Shown here in pieces: positions 56,293-64,000 of a stretch of DNA of 64,000 nucleotides. Position 1 is the first letter of the stretch, and each line of letters begins with the position of its first letter. The notes under the pieces were generated by a model. It searched no databases. It was not told the origin of the DNA and was given only the letters and a program-made list of their open reading frames with translations. Where the stretch lies: assembly GCA_029255685.2 (NCBI GenBank), contig CM055319.2, positions 31,405,568 to 31,469,567 of the forward strand. The letters are read 5' to 3'. This stretch comes from Silene conica. Its lineage: Eukaryota > Streptophyta > Magnoliopsida > Caryophyllales > Caryophyllaceae. The translations under genes were made by a program, and so were the position numbers.

Positions 56293-58317
56293 TTACTTAA
56301 GGGTTAGGAATGCCTTCTCACAACTCTCATCCCAGATATAACGGTTCTCCTTCCTCATCAACGACGTCAACGGCTTCGCTATCTTTGAAAAATCTTTGAC
56401 GAATCTCCGGTAATAACCAGCTAAACCCAGAAAGCTTCGAATCTCACTCACATTCTTCGGACTCTGCCACTTAGTCACTGCCTCGATCTTGCTAGGGTCA
56501 ACAGCCACCCCCTCTTTTGAAATTACATGCCCCAGAAATGCCACTTTCTCCAACCAGAACTCACACTTGCTCAACTTAGCATTGAGCTTATGCTCCTCCA
56601 AGGTCTGAAGTACTTTTCTCAAATGGTCTTCGTGCTCTTCTGCATTCTTGGAATATACCAGGATATCATCGATAAATACCACCACGAACTTGTGTAGATA
56701 CGGGCTGAAGACTCGATTCATCAAGTCCATGAACACAGCGGGTGCATTAGTCAACCCAAAGGGCATAACCACAAATTCATAGTGGCCATACCTCGTTCGG
56801 AAAGCGGTCTTCGGAATATCTTCATCCTTTATTCTCAACTGGTGATACCCGGATCTCAAATCAATCTTGGAGAAAACCCCAGCTCCACTCAACTGATCGA
56901 ACAAGTCGTCAATTCTCGGCAAAGGATAACGGTTCTTGATAGTCACATTGTTCAGCTCTCGGTAGTCAACACACAACCTCAAACTCCCATCCTTCTTCTT
57001 CACAAACAGAACAGGGGCACCCCAGGGCGATACACTGGGTCGAATGAACCCTTTGTCAGCTAGTTCATCCAACTGCTTCTTCAATTCCTCCATCTCCTTC
57101 GGTCCCATACGGTACGGTGATTTGGATATTGGTCCCGCCCCTGGTTTTAGGTCAATGGAAAATTCCACTTCCCTCCTCGGCGGCAATTCTGAAACATCGT
57201 CTCTGAATACTCCCTCAAATTCCCGTACTACAGGTATCTCGCTAGTCTTGGGGATCTCAGCCTCACAATTCCACATTTGGCATAAGATTAGGCTTTCTCC
57301 TTTCCTCAAGCCAGACTTAAGGGTATTGACAGAAATGAATTTGATTTTTGGTTTGACTCGGTATCCCTTGTAAGACACCCTCACTCCCTTAGGTCCCTTC
57401 AAGGAAATCTTCTTTTGATGACAGTCGATGAAAGCTCGATACTTCCCTAGCCAGTCCATCCCCAATATCACCTCAAAGCCCCCCAGAGGAAACTCTATGA
57501 GGTCACAATAGAAAATTGCTTCCCCGATTTTGATGGGTACACTACCATATACTCTATTACAGACTATAGACTCGCCTGATGGTATGGTCACTGGATCCGC
57601 GATCCAATCAAATCTCTCAAGTCCCAAAGCCTTAACATGATCTCTAGACACAAACGAATGGGTGGCACCAGAATCGAAAAGTACGAAAGTAGGATTAGAG
57701 TTCACAAGAAAAGTACCGGTTACTACATGCGCATCCTCCTGAGCTGCCTGTTTTCCCATGGCAAAGAGCTTGCCACTGGACTTGACTCCACTCTGGCTGA
57801 CAGAAGATGTTCCAGCCTGCTGATTTCCTCCCGCTCCTGTCTTTTGGTTGCTTCCACCTCCATTGAATTGATTCTGGTACGGGCGGCTCTGGTAATTATT
57901 ATAGTTCTTCTGATAATTGCTGCTGCCCCCAGACTTCGCACCCCCACCATAGTTTGTCATGGGTGTGCGATAACCACTGCTGCCATAGGACTGAGTGCGA
58001 GGTCCCTGGTATCCGGATGTAGGTGTACGATAGCCCCCGGACTGATTTCCTCCAGACGAACGACACACCGCCTGCTTATGTCCCCTCTTTCCACAGCCAA
58101 AACACACAATTCCTGCCGAACCACTGCCAGAAATCCCACTCATGTGATTACCCCCACTCTGGTTTCTCCCACCACCAGAGGCACTACTCCCGAAGTACCC
58201 ACTGAACTTGTTATTACTTTGCTTTTTCGCTCCTGAACCCTCAGCTACTGTTTCAGCTTTCCTCTTTTCTGTCTTGGACTGTTTGTCTTTTTGATCATAT
58301 CCGAAAGCCTCTCCGCC
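56293..58317 (-). pseudogene. pol: Tekay-type zinc knuckle, protease and reverse transcriptase
   Basis: Translated from 58143: CX2CX4HX4C knuckle (Cys14, Cys17, His22, Cys27), a Gly/Gln/Tyr/Ser-rich linker, retropepsin [14 protein letters not shown] (Asp157) and RT with [50 protein letters not shown] and the active site [12 protein letters not shown]. It ends at TAA 56293-56295 after EKAFLTLK. Upstream of 58143 the same frame reaches back to about 58317, where gag shifts into it by one base. The enzyme domains look intact apart from that stop. Confidence 0.93.
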
Positions 58318-58937
58318 GCCCCAGCCCTTAAGTAGATGTCACGGACTGTGGTGGGCGGAGCTGCAATCAGTCTCTTCTTGATGGCGATAGATAACCCCCT
58401 CTCAAACTTCATGGCCAGCATGGCATCATCAAACCCCATGTCTCCCACATAGTGCACCAACTGGATGAACTTCCTGTAGTAAGCCTCTACGGTCATGTCC
58501 TCCGACATCTGGAATGAGTCGAACTCCTCCCTCAGCTTGCTCTTTTGGAATTCTGGTAAAAACGCCTCGTTCAGTACCCCCTTGAATGCATCCCACGGAA
58601 CAAACGCGGATCCACCCTCTATAGCTGCTTCCCGGAGCTCTCCCTTGTTCGCGGTCCACCAGTCTCCAGCCATACCCCTCAGATAGTGGGCAGCCTGGTC
58701 TACCCTCAGTTCTTCAGGGCAGTCCACCAACTCGAACAGGTTACCGAATTCCCGGCACCAAGCCCCTAATAGATGAGGTTCCCCCTCCCCAGTGAATTGG
58801 GTAGGGTGATGTCTTGCGATGATTGTGCTCATTTTCGCGGAGTCCATTCGTTTAGCCTTTAGAGTCACAATCTCAGCTCGTAATTGATCTAACTCCTCTT
58901 GTGTGATGTTAGCGAGGTTGTCTCTTCGCGGAGGCAT
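58245..58937 (-). pseudogene. gag: Tekay-type gag
   Basis: Preferred start MPPRRDNLANITQEELDQLR at 58937, typical of this lineage; the upstream open frame to 59015 is probably leader. The capsid domain includes HHPTQFTGEGEPHLLGAWCREF, AAHYLRGMAGDWW, NEAFLPEFQKSKLREEFDSF and YYRKFIQLVHYVGDMGF. Near 58310 a one-base shift moves the proper frame to the pol frame; the gag frame then ends at 58245 in what looks like out-of-frame sequence. So gag and pol were probably one frame before the shift. Confidence 0.9.
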
Positions 58938-59484
58938 ACTATAATACAACAGAAAAGGAATGAGTCCCGACTCGTGTGGGTACCCATTAGGATTAGGGCT
59001 AAAATCCCTAAACAATAAAGTATGGCATCAACTATCAGATTGAGTACTACAAAATTATAACATGGCTCGGGATCACATAACCGCATATCACTAGACATGA
59101 TGCGAAAGGAAATGAAAGCATTTACTGACATGTTTCAAGGTACTTCACATAACCACATAAGTTCACAATTCTTTTATCCACAATTAAAATCCCTTTCATG
59201 CTCATGCCCCTCCCGGCTATTCCCATTAGTTTCATATACTCAAGTTTGCATAGATACTTTATCACAATATACCATTACTTCCATCTTTTCCTGATCTACC
59301 CTTTTTCTCTCGTATTTTCACTCTGGGTTCCCGGGTAAAACTGATAGGGCCAATGGTTCGGTGTGAGGGGGCCCCAGACTCATACTTCCCCTTTCGTGTG
59401 CTCCTAACAGTCCTATCCCGGGGTTCATTTTATTTAGACTCCCCTACATTCATTGGTTTTATTAGTTTAGGCCTGAGGATCGTT
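58938..59484 (-). other. Leader of the Tekay-type element
   Basis: About 550 bp between primer site and gag; no gene seen. Confidence 0.8.
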
Positions 59485-59497
59485 GGCTCTGATACCA
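59485..59497 (-). other. Primer-binding site, initiator tRNA-Met
   Basis: TGGTATCAGAGCC on the minus strand, three bases from the right LTR. Confidence 0.93.
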
Positions 59498-59500
59498 CTT

Positions 59501-60485
59501 TGTAACACCCCCATTTATTTAAGGGCCTGAACTAGGACTCCTCAGATAAATAAGGGTGTTACCATCTCGGTTTCCCGAGGCAGTAGATACAAAGGAAGAT
59601 AACCAGTACTTTAAATTACTTAAAACTCAAAACATGTTCTTACATAACCAAAGGTCTTAACAACATAAATAAAGTACAACTCGTATTAAACTGACTAAGG
59701 TGATCTAGACATCTAATCTGGTCCGGATCGAAGCTCTTCCTCCCATAGCTCCCCCTTAGTCTCAGCACCTGTCAATGTGCTCCCCAATAATTGGTTCATC
59801 ACAGGTGATCACGAATACACAGGGTCAACCACGAGGTTGAGCAGGGAAAACAATAATTAAAGCAATATAATAAACTCCGCACCGATCCAACGCCATATAT
59901 ATACTCCGCACCGATCCAACACCATATATACTCCGCACCGATCCAACACCATATATACTCCGCACCGATCCAACACCATATATACTCCGCACCGATCCAA
60001 CTCCATAACACAAGGCCCATCATGAAAACAATGTATTATATCACAGAATAATATATAGATAACACCATATAATGATCACACGATATATGTAATAAACATG
60101 CTCAAACCAAATAAGAACAGATTGCACATTATCAGGTACCAGTATTTCCCCTACCTGGAATAGCAGAAACGCAGATACAATCCGAGATATGCTTAGAAAT
60201 GTTCCACTCGAAACTCGCTACCTAAACAGGTATATGTAACGAATTAATAACTTATACGACTCCCTTAACGATCATACTTACCCCAAAACCCCATAAATAG
60301 AAAGTTTCCATAAATAGAAACTTTCCCCATATAGCACTTCCAAACATGGCAACCTCTAAATACGACAACATTCGTTTTGAATTTCAAATTACTCTATACA
60401 TTACTACCATAACTAAAATTCCATAATTAAAATATAATACCATAAATAAAATAACACAACCATAAATACAATTTATACTACTAAA

Positions 60486-60518
<33 letters not shown>

Positions 60519-61553
60519 ATTGATAATAATCGAAATAATAAAACGTAAAAAGAACAACAAAACAGCCCTCCTACCTTCACGACTCACCTACACCCTAACA
60601 ACTCCTCTAACAGCCTCACGACCACCCCTCTGCCCGCCGACAGCCACCCTACGTAACACCCAAACCACCTACTCCATCCCTGACACCCACCACCACCGTC
60701 GACTCCACCCAACAAGTCAGACCAGACCCAAACCAAACACTGGTTCCTCCTTATCACGACGCTGCTACCCCCCCTGAACAAGCCCCTGTCGACGCAACCA
60801 CCAGGGGTTCCACCACCCACAACCGCCACCTATAAACCCTATGACACCAGACTCAACCACCGTGGTGGTGCCACTGTGTCGACCTCCCCCGAGTCAACAG
60901 TGGTACCACCCCCTTACACCTCCTGTGACGATATCCCTGACCCTCGACTAAAACCGAGAACCAGACAGCAGAACGCTCACCCCTTTTCCACCGTACTTGA
61001 CACCCCAAAACCACCATGACTAACCCCCTGACCAACCTTCAGACACTAGCAAAACAACAACACAAAAACTAACGCAACCCCGACACGCAAACCCCTCTCG
61101 AAAGAGCAACAAACGTAAACAAATTAAATAAATTACCAACGAAAGACACAGGCTGCGCATACCTGTTTTCTGACTCGAAACGAAGGGGTTATACGGAGGT
61201 AAACAACCGTGGGGATCTGATCTTTCTGGAGTGTGATGGCGGCTGAGCAATCTAGGGTAGTGGTGGTGTTTGTAGATAGGTCAGAACTAGGTCGAATTAC
61301 CTCTTATATGGCGGCAGGAGTAAGGGGTGTGTGTGGGTTTCATAAAACGTGAGTAACGTGAATCATGGGCTCCTTGTGTTACACGAAATTCGAGGCCCAA
61401 GACCTTACTCCTAGTGATCCCAAGTTCGAACCCTACCACAAGCATGATACATATATAAGAGATCTCTAGTTCGAATCCCCTAACTAGCACGACACACACA
61501 CATATACATATAAGAAAATAAGATACCATCATGCCCAAAATCGAGGTATTACA
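59501..61553 (-). repeat. 5' LTR of the Tekay-type element
   Basis: 2053 bp; differs from the other LTR mainly by one extra minisatellite unit (59875-60006) and a shorter AAT run. Confidence 0.96.
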
Positions 61554-61558
61554 GGTGG

Positions 61559-62309
61559 TCTTGTCGTGGCTCGTAGTGAGGAGTTTGGGTGGGCCAGGGG
61601 GTTGTGTTGCAGCTCGTTGGAGCTGTTACAGAGATTGGACTGGGGGTGAGGAGAGAAGTGGAGGCATTGCATCCGGAGGGGTTGGGCGGTTGGCTTAGTT
61701 GACTGCCATGTTGGTGTCTTCTGTTATGAGTTGAGGAAGTGTTTGCATTGGTTTAGTGATGATGGCTGGTGATGTGCTCTAGTTCAAGCCATGCTTCACT
61801 CTTGGTACGCTTGTGTCACTCAGCTTCAGTTCTTCCGGGTTTCTTTTTGAAGTATGAACGAAGTTGGAAAAAAAATAGGAGAATCAATATCCTCGAGAAA
61901 GTACAGTAATAAGTATTAAAAGAGGTGAAACAACTAATATGAATTTAGGCTCGATATGAATAGGTAGGTTTAATAATTGGAAAAAAGAGCGTTAAAACAA
62001 GGGTAAGTTTTGTCCAAATCAGAGTTATCAATGTCTAGTCATTTTAATTTTGCACTGTCTTTGGGGAGGGGATGGTGAATCCTGTCCGAACGTTTGGAAT
62101 TCTCCCTAGGGCTCAGAATTAGTTGTCTATTACTCTATATCTGTCATCATTCATTGCCATCTTTTAGATTGAAATAAATGATAATTTGGGTTGTCATACT
62201 TTCTTTTCCCTGAGTGTTTCTAAGCTTGCACTCTTTTCTCTCTTGTATGGTGTTAGCATCTTGAAACAATTCAGTAAATTACCAATATTGACATAGAACA
62301 CATTGACAG
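61559..62309. other. G/T-rich flank and possible intron before the AIR9-like exon
   Basis: Up to about 61860 the + strand is rich in G and T, continuing the sequence left of the Tekay element. Near 62210-62250 there is a pyrimidine-rich stretch. No coding segment is recognised. Confidence 0.45.
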
Positions 62310-62517
62310 CTCATCCAGCGGTCACCAAAGTTACTGTGAGAGCTTTGGATATTAGCACGTATTATGGTGAAGGACAGTATTTTGGGGGTCATGAAGGATC
62401 AAGTTTATTTAGCTGGTACAGAGAATCTCTTGAGGGCACTCTGACATTAATTAGTGGGGCTAATTTTCAGATTTATGAAGTCGCTGATCCTGATTACAAT
62501 TGCCGTTTGTTGTTTGG
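62310..62517 (+). CDS. AIR9-like (A9 repeat) exon
   Basis: Bounded by an acceptor (CATTGACAG at 62309) and a donor (GG|GTAAGT at 62518). It reads open throughout with VTKVTVRALDISTYYGEGQY, FGGHEGSSLFSWYRESLEG and ISGANFQIYEVADPDYNCRL. The FGG-xEG-S-x-F-x-WYRE core is the A9 repeat pattern of AIR9, a large plant microtubule-associated protein at the cortical division site. A further exon continues the repeat. The rest of the gene is not in the window. AIR9 identity is from memory of the family pattern; a related A9-repeat protein is possible. Confidence 0.62.
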
Positions 62518-62715
62518 GTAAGTTATTTATGTATAATTTTCGGTGATATCAAGTTTAATTATTGAACAGCAGCAGAAGCATGATTGCGCGTCTTCATGTG
62601 GACATGGTGACTGCTTGTGCTCACAACTTGCATAAAACAAGCTATATGCATTTTTCATTCCAGTTTTTAAGGATCTAGGCCCTTTTAACATGATTCAGAT
62701 ATGAAATTAACAGAT
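62518..62715 (+). other. Intron between AIR9-like exons
   Basis: GTAAGT at 62518 and TTAACAG ending at 62715. The reading phase of the flanking exons matches across it (a Gly codon is split GG|A). Confidence 0.65.
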
Positions 62716-62787
62716 ACACTCCAGTTCGTTCAGATTCAGTTGTTGGAGAACTGCAGCTATCCGATCCAACTGATATTGTTCTCCCCG
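62716..62787 (+). CDS. AIR9-like exon, continuation of the A9 repeat
   Basis: 72 nt from the acceptor to a donor CCCCG|GTGAGT. It encodes YTPVRSDSVVGELQLSDPTD and IVLP. A (Y/I)TPVR-x-DG/S-xx-GE ending is typical of an A9/Ig-like repeat end. The next exon should follow beyond the AT-rich intron, but none is recognised before the window ends. Confidence 0.62.
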
Positions 62788-64000
62788 GTGAGTTTGTACT
62801 TCTACTTTTGGATATATACTTTTTGCCGTTTTTATCCTGTGTAGATCTCTTGTTACTGTGTCCAAACTAGTTACACACTTATTACCTTCTATATGGTTAC
62901 TAGTTTAGCACCCGTGCAAAAATGCACGGGTATATGTAGATAATATTCGTCATTAAGTTTTAAACCCGAAATGTAAATTTTTTTCTATAAACAATATTAC
63001 ATAGAAAGATGTATCCCGAAATCAACCTTAATGAATGACACGATGTAATTTGCAAATAGAAAATAATTATTACGTAGTCCATTCCTAATTAGCTAATTTT
63101 CATGATTTAGAGCAAATGATTCTTTCTAATCACTATAATAATCAAAATATTTAAATAATCTATTTTTTATCTTTGTGTTTTAATACAACAATATCGTCAT
63201 TAAAAGATGTTCCCTTATTGCGTATGCATCATGAACGAACTCTATTAGTAGTGTGTGTAGCATGCATTAGCTACACTACACCAAAGTTAAAAACTTGGGA
63301 AAAATTTAGCATTAGTTTTCAAAAAAGAAAATATTATTGTAAATTGAATATGAATAAAATATTATTTTAAAAATTTTGTCCTTTTTTTAAAAAGAAAATT
63401 CAATTAAAAAACATTAGAAATTTTTCTTGCCCCATATTCTAAACCTAAACCGGCTCATAGCCCGTATAAGCCTACTCATATTCTGGCCTTACCCGTTAGA
63501 TAGGTCTATACATAATACATCCAATATCAAATAACTACTTCAAGTCTTTTAACTTCCATGTCAAGATAGAATACATAAATTGTGGAATACAAATAATGTA
63601 TAAACCATGCATGTTCTCGTAAATAAGTTGATTTTGAGGGAACATCAAATTATGTTATTGTCAATACGAAATAGTATTATATAGTCATGATGAGTTTGGT
63701 ACGTCAAACATTCATTTTTTTACTTGTAAATTTATTCGTAATTCTGGGTCCAAAACAAAACCCCGACCAAACGGCACATAATCGTTATGTCGTAGCCGCG
63801 TAGGGGACAGATTAGCCCTACGTAAATTCATAACTATCTTAATTCACTTATCTAAGTGTGGTTGTAGATCATCTTCCCACCGTCTTTTATTTTTGACATA
63901 TTTCAAACTTAATTTTTTTTGTAAATAAACATGATGTTTGCCATTTATTGTCAAGTATTAGTCAATATAGACTATATTTTTATACATCTGATATTTTATG
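62788..64000. other. AT-rich intronic or intergenic end of the window
   Basis: Starts as an intron. At 62910-62931 there is a perfect 9-bp stem hairpin (ACCCGTGCA / TGCACGGGT, loop AAAA). No exon or ORF of interest was found to 64000. Confidence 0.5.

Larger units (their letters stand above)
52161..61553 (-). mobile_element. Young Tekay/Del-type chromodomain Gypsy element
   Basis: It is 9393 bp with LTRs at 52161-54193 and 59501-61553 and a perfect 5-bp TSD ggtgg (52156-52160 and 61554-61558). It has a Met primer site on the right and a polypurine tract AAGGAGGGAAGA beside the left LTR (54194-54207, minus). Gag-pol with a C-terminal chromodomain marks a chromovirus, and the long LTRs fit Tekay/Del. 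The LTRs show only about ten substitutions by eye plus repeat-number changes, the lowest divergence in the window. Only one frameshift and one nonsense codon are seen in gag-pol. Confidence 0.95.

Noticed and set aside
52535-60006. Possible CRISPR array from evenly spaced repeats
   Set aside because: Units are plain tandem repeats with near-identical spacers, in a plant LTR.
59799-60023. WIGAEYIWC repeat peptide
   Set aside because: Translation of the LTR minisatellite.
63173-63370. 65-codon + frame near the right edge
   Set aside because: Very AT-rich, no motif and no splice context tying it to the AIR9-like exons.

Overview
The window is a stretch of flowering-plant nuclear chromosome, probably a eudicot; the species cannot be fixed from sequence alone. 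The evidence is an AT-rich background, several plant-type LTR retrotransposon lineages, initiator-Met and Asp tRNA primer sites, and two short plant-gene exon candidates. Close to 87% of the 64 kb lies inside three large LTR-retrotransposon units, most with visible TG...CA ends, and several with matching 5-bp target-site duplications (TSDs).

Positions 1-31057 hold one old Copia element on the + strand (its 5' LTR is cut by the window edge). Four later events broke it up: a complete minus-strand Copia element of a related family (2731-11129, TSD gaggt) inside gag; a solo Tekay-type LTR (14121-16345, TSD attag) inside the RT/RNase H region; a solo Copia LTR (16634-17580); and a complete minus-strand Athila-type Gypsy element (17586-29598). 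The last two lie end to end and use the same 5-bp target, aagag. The host gag-pol resumes in frame after each insert.

Positions 31254-46490 hold a second, more decayed Athila-type Gypsy element on the minus strand. Both Athila units carry gag, protease, RT, RNase H and integrase, then a third ORF downstream of integrase. Positions 52161-61553 hold a young chromodomain Gypsy element (Tekay/Del type, minus strand) with ~2-kb LTRs that are nearly identical and a gag-pol with very few breaks.

Non-LTR material is sparse. There is a single exon resembling the end of a methyl-CpG-binding (MBD) domain (46581-46683, minus), a MITE-like element with direct-repeat arrays just inside its ends (about 47608-48513), a decayed Copia RNase H scrap (about 51190-51642), and two + strand exons resembling the A9 repeats of the microtubule protein AIR9 (62310-62517 and 62716-62787).

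The most unusual signal is a set of short GC-rich motifs in fixed-pitch arrays. In the first Athila element a 12-bp motif (GGTCGGTCGACC and variants) occurs in pairs whose starts are 21 bp apart in every pair I measured, in the LTRs, the gag coding region, the leader of the third ORF and the 3' region. The same motif occurs five times in the leader of the unrelated nested Copia element. The second Athila element has, at the corresponding places (LTRs and third-ORF leader), a different motif array: CAGCCGG...ACCGGCTG blocks with arms 25 or 28 bp apart. Same locations, similar geometry and different sequence suggest an element-specific regulatory or RNA-structure system that I cannot match to a described one.
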